The notes: a model not told the origin generated them from the letters alone. Counted from the first letter of the stretch, positions 23,615-32,034 are shown. The stretch: DNA of 36,729 bases from an uncultured Clostridia bacterium (GCA_945876745.1 CAMCPL010000012.1:1-36729), one strand, 5' to 3'. Made by a program: numbers and translations.

Positions 23615-24065
23615 GCAAACGCATAGTATTAATGATATAGCACTCGTTTGGGGAGAGGCGTTCGGCGACAGCTTCGACGATATAAAGTATTTTGAAGAAA
23701 ATGTTCAAAACGCAAAATGTCTTGCTTATTATGATAACGAAAGCATTTGCTCATTGCTCTATCTCGTTGATTGCACACTCTGCGGTGAAAATCAAAAGTA
23801 TGTCTACGCAGTTTGTACGCTGAAAAAATATAAGGCAAAGGGCTTTGCAACCGAGCTTATTGAATATGCAAAAAAGGAATACGGCTCACTTTGTCTTATT
23901 CCCGCAAACAAGTCTTTGATAGATTTTTATAAAAAGCGCGGATTTACTAATAAGTATGAAGTAAATGATATTGAATTTTTTGAAAGCGACGAGCTTAAAA
24001 ATGATTATTTATTAGTCGGCTGTGAGCTCGAAAAACCTATAATTCTGTCCGATACGGAGGTATAA
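23607..24065 (+). CDS. GNAT family acetyltransferase
   Basis: A 152-residue N-acetyltransferase. The acetyl-CoA binding motif is at CTLKKYKAKGFATELIEYAK (about residues 73-92), and the last strand includes LIDFYKKRGF (about 107-116). The substrate is unknown. It starts inside the end of the DUF2156 gene without a strong SD, so it is probably translated by coupling. A good SD (GGAGG) for the next gene lies over its stop. Confidence 0.8.
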   Translation: MIKQTHSINDIALVWGEAFGDSFDDIKYFEENVQNAKCLAYYDNESICSLLYLVDCTLCGENQKYVYAVCTLKKYKAKGFATELIEYAKKEYGSLCLIPANKSLIDFYKKRGFTNKYEVNDIEFFESDELKNDYLLVGCELEKPIILSDTEV

Positions 24066-24067
24066 AA

Positions 24068-24607
24068 ATGGTATATGTATTTTTGGCAGACGGCTTTGAA
24101 ATTATCGAAGCGCTTGCACCGGTCGATATGCTCACCCGTGCAAAGATTGATGTTAAAACCGTCGGTGTTACAGGGGAAATGGTAACGTCCTCCTGCGGCG
24201 TTCAGGTTAAAGCCGATATGAGCATTGACGATTTCGATTTTTATGATGTTCAGGCTGTCGTTCTTCCGGGCGGTATGCCGGGAACGCTGAATTTGGAAAA
24301 CAATCCTATTGTAGGGCGTACTATCGACAATGCCGTTAATACTTCAACTCCTATTTGTGCAATTTGTGCCGCACCGTCAATTTTAGGTCATAAAGGTTTG
24401 CTTAAAGGAAAAGAGGCAACCTGCTTCCCCGGCTTTGAGGATGCACTCGACGGCGCAACTCTTAGCGAAAAATATGTTGTTACCGACGGTAATATCATAA
24501 CCGCAAGAGGTGCAGGCGTTTGCATTGATTTCGGACTTGAAATAGTAAAAAAGCTAAAAGGTGCTGAAATTGCCGATGAAATCAGAAAAACAATCCAGTC
24601 CAAGTAA
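24068..24607 (+). CDS. DJ-1/PfpI family protein
   Basis: A 179-residue DJ-1/ThiJ protein. The nucleophile elbow ICAAPSILG holds C100, and the conserved acidic partner is in GFEIIEA (about residue 14). GlyGly motif LPGGMPG is at 67-73. Relatives act as glyoxalase III-like or deglycation enzymes or as stress proteins; which applies here cannot be told. SD CGGAGGT precedes ATG. The gene overlaps the folate cycloligase by about 32 bases. Confidence 0.88.
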   Translation: MVYVFLADGFEIIEALAPVDMLTRAKIDVKTVGVTGEMVTSSCGVQVKADMSIDDFDFYDVQAVVLPGGMPGTLNLENNPIVGRTIDNAVNTSTPICAICAAPSILGHKGLLKGKEATCFPGFEDALDGATLSEKYVVTDGNIITARGAGVCIDFGLEIVKKLKGAEIADEIRKTIQSK

Positions 24608-25172
24608 AGCTGCCCTGCGCACATTCGCAAAGGCACAAAGAAATTTGATTGATAACAAAGAGAAATTATCAAAAGAGATTTGCAATAATTTTCTTATGAG
24701 CGACGAATATAAGAGCTGTAAAACCCTGTTGTGCTACGTCGCATTTAACGGCGAGGTCGATACTTCTTCTATTATCAGCCGTGCGCTTTCAGACGGAAAA
24801 ACTGTTGGCGCTCCCGTTTGTCTCGACAAAAACGGAAAAATGGAATTTTACAAAATCGACTCTCCCGACGATTTACATAAAGGCACGTTCGGTATAAGCG
24901 AGCCTGATGTCGCCGAAGAAAAGAGAATTGTCGATTTTGAAGATTGTATTATAGTTGTTCCCGCTTTGTGCTTTGACGAGTTCGGCAACAGGCTCGGCTA
25001 CGGCAGGGGATATTATGACAGATATTTACAAAATCACTCTTTAATTTCTTTCGGATTGTGCTATAATATGCTTATTATTGATTATGTAGTGAATGATGCT
25101 TACGACAAACGTGTTGATTTTGTTGTCAGCGAGAAACGAATAATAACTTGTAACGGAGGTCAAAATGGATAG
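24576..25172 (+). CDS. 5-formyltetrahydrofolate cyclo-ligase
   Basis: Converts 5-formyl-THF to 5,10-methenyl-THF with ATP, returning stored folate to one-carbon metabolism. The family block PALCFDEFGNRLGYGRGYYD is complete, and the N-terminal ATP/phosphate-binding Lys/Arg region (SKAALRTFAKAQRN) is present. With ATG 24576 it has 198 residues. GTG 24561 would add five residues, but its G is part of the only AAAAGG box, and neither start has a good SD. Coupling to DJ-1 translation is therefore likely. Confidence 0.88.
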   Translation: MKSEKQSSPSKAALRTFAKAQRNLIDNKEKLSKEICNNFLMSDEYKSCKTLLCYVAFNGEVDTSSIISRALSDGKTVGAPVCLDKNGKMEFYKIDSPDDLHKGTFGISEPDVAEEKRIVDFEDCIIVVPALCFDEFGNRLGYGRGYYDRYLQNHSLISFGLCYNMLIIDYVVNDAYDKRVDFVVSEKRIITCNGGQNG

Positions 25173-26382
25173 CTTTGATTTTAACGAACAGGAAAAAAAG
25201 CAGTCAAGCGACATTTATTTTTCTAATGAGACTTCTATTCAGTCGCTGGAAAAAACTGCCGATAAGGTTATCGCAAAGCAGAAAAAAAGCGGCGGCGTAG
25301 GCTCGACTTATCTGTTTTTTATAATCGTAATTATCGTCAGCGTTGTTGTATCTATTTATGCAATACTTTGTATGAACGATATTTTCGCTATAACAAAAAC
25401 GAAGTCGAATGTTACCGTGTCTTATTCGCAACAGCTTGAGAGCTCAAATGACGCAATTAATCTTTTGAGCGAAAAGGGTCTTATAAAGTGCAAAAACTTT
25501 TGTAAGCTCTTTGTTAAGCTGCGTGACGGATTTATAAAATCAAATCGTCTCGGCGGACCCTACGAAGCAGGTGTATATTATCTAAACGGAAAAATGGGCT
25601 TGGAGGGTATGCTGTTGACCCTGCAGGGCGATACCGCAACAAGTGAAACGGTAACTCTTGCATTTCCGGAGGGCTTGACGGTTCCCGAAATCGTAAATAA
25701 ACTTTCGGATAATGACGTATGCGATAAAGCGGCATTGCTCAGCGTTATTCAGTCAACCGAGTATTCATATTCGCTCGTTGCCGACCTTAAAGCAAGCGAC
25801 TCAATACCTTATAGATTAGAGGGCTTTATGTTCCCGGATACCTATGAGTTTTTCATTGGCGAGAGTGCTTCGAGCGTTGTAACAAAATTCCTTGAAAACG
25901 GCGAAGCAAAGTTTACCGAGGAATTTAAGCAAAGATGTAACGAGCTTGGTTATACACCGTACGAGATTATAACAATAGCATCTATTATTCAAAAGGAAGC
26001 CGCAAACGACGAACAGATGAAAACAATCTCCGCCGTATTGCATAACCGCTTGAAAGATAAAGCAAACTTCCCGACGCTCGGCTGTCAGTCGACTGCCGAC
26101 TATATAACGAATAAGGTGTCGCCTAATCTTTCGTCAACCTCGTCTCACACTGCCGATTATTATATGGCGTACTATAACACAAATAATTCGTCAACAGTTG
26201 TCGGTCTTCCGGCAGGACCGATATGCAACCCCGGTACAGCCGCAATAAATGCCGCATTGTATCCGGAAAATTCCGATGTAAAATTCTTCTTCCACGATAC
26301 AAAGGGCGTAATGTACACGGCGAAGACCTATGCCGAATTTAAGTCAAAGGTGCAAAAGTATGCGCCGTATTTGGAATACTAA
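25165..26382 (+). CDS. mltG: Endolytic peptidoglycan transglycosylase
   Basis: Cuts nascent glycan strands at the membrane, ending chain growth. A cytoplasmic N-terminus of about 47 residues precedes one membrane helix (about 48-70), and the YceG domain lies outside. The catalytic Glu is E278 in ITIASIIQKEAAN; the HNRL and PAGPICNPG blocks follow. The 405-residue length is normal. SD GGAGGT lies 4-5 bases before ATG 25165, inside the cycloligase 3' end. The U32 gene follows after one base, the same order as yrrL-yrrN-yrrO in Bacillus. Confidence 0.92.
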   Translation: MDSFDFNEQEKKQSSDIYFSNETSIQSLEKTADKVIAKQKKSGGVGSTYLFFIIVIIVSVVVSIYAILCMNDIFAITKTKSNVTVSYSQQLESSNDAINLLSEKGLIKCKNFCKLFVKLRDGFIKSNRLGGPYEAGVYYLNGKMGLEGMLLTLQGDTATSETVTLAFPEGLTVPEIVNKLSDNDVCDKAALLSVIQSTEYSYSLVADLKASDSIPYRLEGFMFPDTYEFFIGESASSVVTKFLENGEAKFTEEFKQRCNELGYTPYEIITIASIIQKEAANDEQMKTISAVLHNRLKDKANFPTLGCQSTADYITNKVSPNLSSTSSHTADYYMAYYNTNNSSTVVGLPAGPICNPGTAAINAALYPENSDVKFFFHDTKGVMYTAKTYAEFKSKVQKYAPYLEY

Positions 26383-26383
26383 T

Positions 26384-27613
26384 ATGGAACACAAAATAGA
26401 ACTTTTATCCCCAAGCGGAGATATGGAACGCCTTAAGCTCGCCGTAAAATTTGGAGCAGACGCCGTTTATATCGGCGGCGAAATGTTCGGAATGAGAACT
26501 AATCCGTCGAATTTCAATGCCGACGAGCTTAAGCAGGCTGTCCGGCTTGTTCACTCAAACGGTAAAAAGCTGTATCTAACCTGCAACACTTTGCCGAGAA
26601 ATGATGAAATTGCGGCGTTGCCCGATTATCTTAAATACGTTTCTCAAATCGGCGTAGACGCACTCATTGTTGCCGATATGGGCGTTTTGTCGCTTGCAAA
26701 AAAATATGCTCCCGATACCGATATTCATATGTCGACGCAGGTCGGTATAGTTAACTACGAAGCTGCAAACGCACTTTTCGATATGGGCGCAAGCCGTATT
26801 GTAACGGCTCGTGAGCTTTCTCTCGACGAGATAAAGGAAATTAGGGATAAGACTAATCCCAAGCTTGAAATCGAAACCTTCGTGCACGGTGCTATGTGTA
26901 TGTCATTCAGCGGACGTTGTATTCTGTCCGACTATATGGTTGGCAGGGACGCTAACCGCGGAGACTGCGCACAGCCCTGCCGCTGGAAGTATCATCTTGT
27001 TGAGGAAACAAGACCCGGACAGTATTTTCCTGTTAATCAGGACGATAGCGGAACGTATATATTTAATTCACGTGACCTTTGTATGATAGACAAAATTGCC
27101 GAGCTTGATAGGGCGGGCATTGACTCGTTCAAAATTGAGGGCAGGGCAAAGAGTGAATACTATACCGCTATCGTAACCTATGCCTACCGAAACGCCATTG
27201 ATGAATATATTTCACTCGGCAGACCCGAAGGCTTTGTCCCGTCGCAGTGGATTCTTGACGAAATGGAAAAAATGAGCCATAGAGAGTATACTCACGGCTT
27301 TAACTTCGGAAAAATCAAAAACGGTCAGGTGCTTGATACGGGCGGCTATATTCGCAACTGGGACGTTTGCGCCCTATATAAGGATTATAAGAACGGCAGA
27401 CTCACCGTTTTACAACGTAATAGATTTTATCAGGGCGATATTTTGGAAGTCGTTGAGCCTTTCAAAAAGCCGTATCGGATTACTGTTGAAGAGCTTTATA
27501 ACGAAACCGAGGGCGAATATACCGATGTAGCAAATAAGGCTACTTATATTTATTCCTTTAAGTGCGATAAGGATATATCACCCGACGCAATTTTCAGAGT
27601 TCAACGAAAATAA
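26384..27613 (+). CDS. trhP: U32 family protein, TrhP-like tRNA hydroxylation enzyme
   Basis: A 410-residue U32 protein. Members of this branch (TrhP/YrrO, RlhA) are Fe-S enzymes that hydroxylate RNA; TrhP acts on uridine 34 of tRNA with prephenate as oxygen-donor precursor. The N-terminal ELLSPSGDMERLKLAVKFGA, the Cys-rich core MCMSFSGRC and GDCAQPCRW, and SFKIEGRAKSEYY are typical. The start is ATG 26384: the family begins here, and an upstream in-frame ATG at 26330 would lie inside mltG. There is no clear SD; the mltG stop ends one base before, pointing to reinitiation. A hairpin follows the stop. Confidence 0.88.
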   Translation: MEHKIELLSPSGDMERLKLAVKFGADAVYIGGEMFGMRTNPSNFNADELKQAVRLVHSNGKKLYLTCNTLPRNDEIAALPDYLKYVSQIGVDALIVADMGVLSLAKKYAPDTDIHMSTQVGIVNYEAANALFDMGASRIVTARELSLDEIKEIRDKTNPKLEIETFVHGAMCMSFSGRCILSDYMVGRDANRGDCAQPCRWKYHLVEETRPGQYFPVNQDDSGTYIFNSRDLCMIDKIAELDRAGIDSFKIEGRAKSEYYTAIVTYAYRNAIDEYISLGRPEGFVPSQWILDEMEKMSHREYTHGFNFGKIKNGQVLDTGGYIRNWDVCALYKDYKNGRLTVLQRNRFYQGDILEVVEPFKKPYRITVEELYNETEGEYTDVANKATYIYSFKCDKDISPDAIFRVQRK

Positions 27614-27620
27614 AATAATA

Positions 27621-27657
27621 CCTCTTTACACATAATAATGTGCAAAGGGGTCTTTTT
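27621..27657 (+). terminator. Terminator-like hairpin containing the PBP gene SD
   Basis: CCTCTTTACACAT (27621-27633) pairs with ATGTGCAAAGGGG (27638-27650), with one G-U pair and one A-C mismatch around a 4-base loop. TCTTTTT and the PBP ATG (27658) follow. The SD AAAGGGG is the 3' arm. Same architecture as 555-598. Confidence 0.7.
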
Positions 27658-29160
27658 ATGCAAAAACGAATTGTCAGCCTAACCGTATGTATTCTTTTTA
27701 TGCTTTCACTTCTCGGTGCAAGAGTCGGTTATATTGCACTCGGCGAAGAATACACCGTTTCAAAAACGCTTAATACTTATTCTCTCAAAATTGACAGCAT
27801 AGGTCCTAATGTTTATTATAGAGATATGACAAAGGCGAATAATAATAAAACAGGCTATGTCGCCGTTATTCGACCGAGCGCAAAATGCCTCGGCGAGCTT
27901 AACAAAATATTTTCCGAAACAGAAATTGACGAGATAACAACCGAGCTTTCAAAGGGCTATCCCATTATAAAAAACCTTGATGAAAAGCCGAAATCAAAAT
28001 TGCGATATATTCAAATCTTTCACACCCTAAAAACAGATAACCGTCTCAATCAAATAATCAGTAAGCAATCCAACGGAATACTAAACCATATTCCCGATAC
28101 CGTTCATACAAAAAGCCTCTCGTTCAGCGTTGACGCACAGGGCAGACTTCTTGACGGTGATATGGGCGAGGTCATAAACGACGGCTACGATTCGCCCGAG
28201 GGCTATGTAACCTCCATTGATAAACGTATCCAAAATATAACCCTTGAAGCCTGTAAGGATATGAAGCAGGGCTGTGCTATTGTTATGAACGTTGAGGATA
28301 ATTCGATACTCGCCTGTGTCAATAAACCCGATGAATCATACCTTATAAAAGCGTTTTCAAGATATGCCGTAGGATCTGTTTTCAAGCTCGTTGTATGCGC
28401 CTGTGCACTTGAAAATGATGTTGATTTAACATATAACTGCACCGGCAGTATTGTCATAGGCGACACAACCTTTTCCTGTCAAAACAATAATGTTCATAAT
28501 ACCCAAAATCTGAAATCAGCCCTTGCAAATTCTTGTAATTGCTATTTTGTTAATATTGCAAATACCCTCGGTAGGGATAGACTTCTTGATACCGCCGAGC
28601 GCCTCGGCTTCAATGATACAATCGAGCTTTTTGATAAATGGTATGTGAAAAACGCAACTCTGCCGAGCTACGACGATTTGGGCTGGCTCGGCGAGCTTTC
28701 TCTCTTCGGCTTCGGTCAGGGAAGACTTACCGTTACTCCGCTTCAAATAGGCTCGTTTTTGTGTACCGTTGCAAATAACGGACAGCTTAATTATCCTCGC
28801 CTGTTTTTGAAAACGATAAACAACGAGGGCATACAAAGCGATATTGATTTTCCGCAGTCAAAAGCCGTCTTGTCCGAAAGCACCTGCGAAAAACTGCTTG
28901 AATATATGACATATGTTGTAACAAACGGAACAGGCGCAAACGCTCAAGGCAAAGCAAAAAAATCGGCAGGGAAGACTGCAACCGCCCAAACAGGACAGTA
29001 TATTCTTTCTCACGAATACCTCAATACCTGGTTTGCAGGAGTTTATCCCTGCGACAATCCGAAGTATGCAATTGTCGTTATGACCGAAAAAGGAAAGTCA
29101 GGCTCACAGGATTGTTGTCCTATTTTCAGAACTATTGTTGATGAATTGGAAAATTTATGA
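27658..29160 (+). CDS. Penicillin-binding transpeptidase, class B-like
   Basis: A peptidoglycan D,D-transpeptidase anchored by one N-terminal membrane helix (about residues 4-26 of the mature frame). The catalytic motifs are S240-VF-K243, S292-C-N294 and K439-T-A441; the last is KTA where most class B enzymes have KTG. The N-terminal region (about 30-180) is shorter than a full PBP dimerisation domain, and no PASTA domains follow. It may be a sporulation or division enzyme. ATG 27658 is chosen over GTG 27640 because AAAGGGG lies 7 bases upstream and the membrane helix follows at once. Confidence 0.87.
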   Translation: MQKRIVSLTVCILFMLSLLGARVGYIALGEEYTVSKTLNTYSLKIDSIGPNVYYRDMTKANNNKTGYVAVIRPSAKCLGELNKIFSETEIDEITTELSKGYPIIKNLDEKPKSKLRYIQIFHTLKTDNRLNQIISKQSNGILNHIPDTVHTKSLSFSVDAQGRLLDGDMGEVINDGYDSPEGYVTSIDKRIQNITLEACKDMKQGCAIVMNVEDNSILACVNKPDESYLIKAFSRYAVGSVFKLVVCACALENDVDLTYNCTGSIVIGDTTFSCQNNNVHNTQNLKSALANSCNCYFVNIANTLGRDRLLDTAERLGFNDTIELFDKWYVKNATLPSYDDLGWLGELSLFGFGQGRLTVTPLQIGSFLCTVANNGQLNYPRLFLKTINNEGIQSDIDFPQSKAVLSESTCEKLLEYMTYVVTNGTGANAQGKAKKSAGKTATAQTGQYILSHEYLNTWFAGVYPCDNPKYAIVVMTEKGKSGSQDCCPIFRTIVDELENL

Positions 29161-29166
29161 TATAAT
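29138..29166 (+). promoter_or_regulatory. Promoter of the WYL-sialidase pair
   Basis: TTGATG (29138-29143), 17 bases, TATAAT (29161-29166), with an extended TG at 29158-29159. It lies over the PBP stop codon, and the SD GAGGAG of the WYL gene follows. Confidence 0.65.
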
Positions 29167-29196
29167 GTAAAATAATAATTATGTGAGGAGTTTGCT

Positions 29197-30186
29197 ATGG
29201 CGAGTAAAAAACTGAAAACGCTGTTGATTTATAAGTATCTCAAGGATTTTTCCGACGAGGATAATCCGCTTTCAAGCACCGAGCTTATTAATATGCTTAA
29301 GGCCGACGGCATCGAGGCAGAAAGAAAATCAATTTACGCCGATATAAAGTCTCTAAACAATATAGGCTTTGAGATTGAAAAAACAAATTCTCCTCATAAG
29401 GGCTTTTATATGTCGAAAAGAGACTTTGAGCTTCCCGAGGTGCGTTTGCTTATTGACGCCGTTTCCTCTGCCGGATTTATCACCCCGAAGAAAACGGAAA
29501 AGTTGATAGGTAAGTTGGAATCCCTTGTGTCGAAAAATCAGGCAGGCGAGCTTGTTTCACAGGTTTATCTTGATAATAACACAAAGTGCAATAACGAGGA
29601 TATATACTATATTATCAATGACCTGCATAACGCAATTAACGAAAAGCATAAGGTTAAGTTTGTATACACCAACCGCAAAATTGATATAAAAAACAAAAAA
29701 TCCTACACCGAAAAAACCTTCGTTGTTTCTCCTTACGCTCTGCTTTGGAAGGAAGATCATTATTATTTGGTTTGCAATAATGAAAAATATGACAACCTTA
29801 TTAACCTTCGTATCGACAGAATGAAAAGAGTTCAGGAGTTGAGCGAGGCTTCAAGACCTGTCAGCGAGGTCAGTGAATATAAAAATACGTTTGATGTTGC
29901 CGATTATTCGTCGAAAATGTTTAATATGTTCTCCGGAAAGGATGAAAAGGTAAGACTTCTTTGCGACCTTGAGCTTCGCGAGCAGATTATGGATCGCTTC
30001 GGTTCAAAAATTCCGCTGACTGCTTACGACTCGTCACATTTTGAAACGACGATAGATGCCGCCGTTTCGGAGGGCTTGGTGTCTTGGCTGATGATTTTCG
30101 GCGACAAAATTAAGGTGCTTGAGCCTGATGCCTTGGCAAACGCCGTAAAGGATAGGGCTTCAAAAATAGCAAAGATTTATGAATAA
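29197..30186 (+). CDS. WYL-domain transcriptional regulator
   Basis: A 329-residue regulator. The N-terminal helix-turn-helix (about 5-70; SSTELINMLKADG and ERKSIYADIKSLNNIGF) is of the DeoR/HTH_11 type. The WYL domain (about 145-215; FVVSPYALLWKEDHYYLVCN, then LRIDRM) binds a small ligand or nucleic acid. A C-terminal WCX region follows. Such proteins often control the neighbouring gene. Here the sialidase-like lipoprotein starts 15 bases downstream on the same transcript, so local control of glycan use is a fair guess. Confidence 0.9.
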   Translation: MASKKLKTLLIYKYLKDFSDEDNPLSSTELINMLKADGIEAERKSIYADIKSLNNIGFEIEKTNSPHKGFYMSKRDFELPEVRLLIDAVSSAGFITPKKTEKLIGKLESLVSKNQAGELVSQVYLDNNTKCNNEDIYYIINDLHNAINEKHKVKFVYTNRKIDIKNKKSYTEKTFVVSPYALLWKEDHYYLVCNNEKYDNLINLRIDRMKRVQELSEASRPVSEVSEYKNTFDVADYSSKMFNMFSGKDEKVRLLCDLELREQIMDRFGSKIPLTAYDSSHFETTIDAAVSEGLVSWLMIFGDKIKVLEPDALANAVKDRASKIAKIYE

Positions 30187-30201
30187 AGAGAGGTATACAT
30201 A

Positions 30202-31542
30202 ATGAAAAGATTTTTAGCAGTACTTGTAATTGTTGCAGTAATTAGCGCCGCATTTGTCGGCTGCGCACCTAAAGCTGAACCGCTTGAATTTACCGGTAGC
30301 GACTATACGATAAAGGAGCTTGATTTGAGCGTTATGCCCGATGAATTGAAAGGCACAAAATACGAGTATCTTTATCAGCTTACAACCGTTGACGATTCAA
30401 GGGATTATATGGCGCACCCCGACGCTGTTTTGCTCAAAAACGGAAATATTCTTATGATGTATCCGGCAGGTCACGGTAAGGGCGCAGTTCAAACAAAAAT
30501 CAGCTCCGATAACGGTATTTCGTGGAGTGATGAAGTAAAAAACACTCCTCAAAGCTGGGAGAATTCAAGAGAAACGCCTACCGTTTACCGCTTGCAGTTT
30601 ACCGATGGCGTAACAGAAGATAAGCTTATTATGATAAGTGCAAACCCGAAGTGGGGTGATGAACCGACCGACGGCGGCTTTAATTGCTCCGTGTCCTGCG
30701 ACGAGGGCGAAACATGGACGGAATTTGAAACCTTTTACGATATAAACAGCACTTGTCCCGTTGTTCCCATTGTTGCAATGTCGAGTCTGACTCAGCTTAA
30801 AGAAAACGGTGAGTTTGTTGATAAGTGGATGGGACTTTTCCACGACAGCGATTTTTATAATTACAAAACCATATTGACCTTTGACGAAAACGGCAAGCCT
30901 CAATGGAGCGAGCCTGTAAAGTATTTTTCGCAGTACCGTGAAATTGAGCAAAGCTCCAATATGTGCGAGGTAGAGGTTATCAGAAGCGATAACGGACAGG
31001 GTGACGAACTTTGCCTTATAACAAGAAGTAATACAAAAAGAATTAATTCCCTTATTTCATTTTCAACCGACGAGGGCGAAACTTGGAGCGAGCCTGTTGA
31101 AGCGCCTGCCGCATTGAACGGCGAACGCCATAAAGCGGACTACACCTCCGACGGCAGATTGTTTATCACGTTCCGTTCTATTGAGCGTGGACAAAAGGCA
31201 AAGGAAAATGCCTCAAAGGATGTTGTATCCGGCTGGATAAGCGAAGGCTGGGTTGCATGGGTCGGTACATATGACGATTTGAAAAACGGCACCGAGGGTC
31301 AGTATAGAATTAAACTTGCCCATATCTATAAAAAGGGTCAGAAAAAGCCCGAATATAGCGCCGAAGCCGATACCGGCTATTGCGGCAACGTCGTGCTTGC
31401 CGACGGTACTATAGTCACATCAAGCTACGGAAAATTCTCCCCGAAGAATAAAAACGGACTTTTTGATTATAAAACATATATTGCCTCAAAACGTATCAAT
31501 CTTGCCGATGCCGACGCTCTTGTAGAAAAATACGGCGTGTAG
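30202..31542 (+). CDS. Sialidase-like (BNR/Asp-box) lipoprotein
   Basis: A 446-residue secreted protein. A signal peptide ends in AAFVG-C21, a lipobox, so it should be tethered to the outer face of the membrane. Three Asp boxes are visible: SSDNGISW (about 100-107), SCDEGETW (164-171) and STDEGETW (287-294), the mark of six-bladed sialidase propellers. The usual N-terminal FRIP motif of GH33 is absent; the corresponding place reads DYMAHPDAVLLKNGN. The substrate may thus be sialic acid or another sugar. It shares a promoter with the WYL regulator. A repeat-rich gap follows, with no clear T-run terminator. Confidence 0.78.
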   Translation: MKRFLAVLVIVAVISAAFVGCAPKAEPLEFTGSDYTIKELDLSVMPDELKGTKYEYLYQLTTVDDSRDYMAHPDAVLLKNGNILMMYPAGHGKGAVQTKISSDNGISWSDEVKNTPQSWENSRETPTVYRLQFTDGVTEDKLIMISANPKWGDEPTDGGFNCSVSCDEGETWTEFETFYDINSTCPVVPIVAMSSLTQLKENGEFVDKWMGLFHDSDFYNYKTILTFDENGKPQWSEPVKYFSQYREIEQSSNMCEVEVIRSDNGQGDELCLITRSNTKRINSLISFSTDEGETWSEPVEAPAALNGERHKADYTSDGRLFITFRSIERGQKAKENASKDVVSGWISEGWVAWVGTYDDLKNGTEGQYRIKLAHIYKKGQKKPEYSAEADTGYCGNVVLADGTIVTSSYGKFSPKNKNGLFDYKTYIASKRINLADADALVEKYGV

Positions 31543-31565
31543 TCATTATACAAAATACAGCTTTT

Positions 31566-31636
31566 CGTCTTGAATATTGGCTCCCCTTGATTTGAGTATC
31601 AAGGGGAGCTGTCTTGCCTTTGCAAGACTGAGGGGA
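31566..31636 (+). repeat. Double-hairpin repeat (AGGGGAGCT type), copy 1
   Basis: Starts CGTCTTGAATAT. Hairpin 1 is GCTCCCCTTGA (31580-31590) with TCAAGGGGAGC (31599-31609); hairpin 2 is GTCTTGC/GCAAGAC (31611-31628); ends TGAGGGGATAAAA. The same module recurs at 36562-36630, with a different hairpin 2. An inverted relative lies at 31927-31971. Confidence 0.8.
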
Positions 31637-31647
31637 TAAAAGAAAAT

Positions 31648-31726
31648 CGGGTCGTCGAGGACGCCGACCCCTACGATTGCCTAATTGTAACGGACTTGTA
31701 GGGGAGGGCGTCCTAGACCTCCCGAA
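31648..31726. repeat. TAGGG-type hairpin repeats, two units
   Basis: 31648-31679 is the exact inverted copy of 10550-10581 (32 bases). A second unit (31698-31725) reads TGTAGGGGAGGG with a stem closing on CCTCCCG. Confidence 0.8.
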
Positions 31727-31730
31727 AATA

Positions 31731-31784
31731 GCCTCCCTTGTTAAAGGGAGGTGGCTTTTTGCTTGCAAAAAGACGGAGGGATTC
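31731..31784 (+). repeat. GGAGGGATTC double-hairpin repeat, copy 1
   Basis: Hairpin 1 CCTCCCTT/AAGGGAGG, hairpin 2 CTTTTTGC/GCAAAAAG, end GGAGGGATTC. It shares about 30 bases, including the flank TCCCGAAAATA, with 31978-32009. Confidence 0.8.
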
Positions 31785-31789
31785 AATCT

Positions 31790-31971
31790 CGGAACGCCGT
31801 CCCCGACGACCCGTTAGGACATCGCATTTACTGACGAGCAATGCTCGTCCCTACAAGACGTCGCATAAACGAAACGACTGCTTAATCATTCAAACTACCG
31901 TAGGGACGATTATTAATCGTCCGTCAGAATCCCTCAGTCACTTCGTGACAGCTCCCTTTGACAAAGGAGCC
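31790..31971. repeat. Mosaic of further hairpin repeats
   Basis: Inverted TAGGG-type units at 31790-31813 and 31833-31853 (ACGAGCA/TGCTCGT then CCCTAC), a direct unit at 31899-31926 (GTAGGGACGATTA...TAATCGTCCG), and an inverted AGGGGAGCT-type double hairpin at 31927-31971. No coding potential is visible apart from chance ORFs in the repeats. Confidence 0.7.
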
Positions 31972-31988
31972 TTGACTTCCCGAAAATA

Positions 31989-32034
31989 GCCTCCCTTGTT
32001 AAAGGGAGGGGGACCGCTTGCGGTGGAGGGATTC
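31989..32034 (+). repeat. GGAGGGATTC double-hairpin repeat, copy 2
   Basis: Hairpin 1 CCTCCCTT (31990-31997) / AAGGGAGG (32002-32009), hairpin 2 ACCGC/GCGGT, end GGAGGGATTC. The last 23 bases match 10479-10501 exactly. Confidence 0.8.

Noticed and set aside
24561-24575. GTG start for the folate cycloligase
   Set aside because: The only SD-like AAAAGG includes the G of this GTG. ATG 24576 gives the family-normal start, though neither has a good SD.
26330-26383. Upstream ATG for the U32 gene, inside mltG
   Set aside because: The family begins at the ELLSPSGD strand right after ATG 26384; the extra 18 residues are out-of-frame mltG sequence.
27661-29160. Gene for MrdA or FtsI proper
   Set aside because: The transpeptidase domain fits, but the N-terminal region is short and KTA replaces KTG, so no precise gene name is justified.
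31496-31989. Open frames of 83-96 codons in the repeat-rich gap
   Set aside because: They are built of hairpin repeats on either strand and have no ribosome sites.
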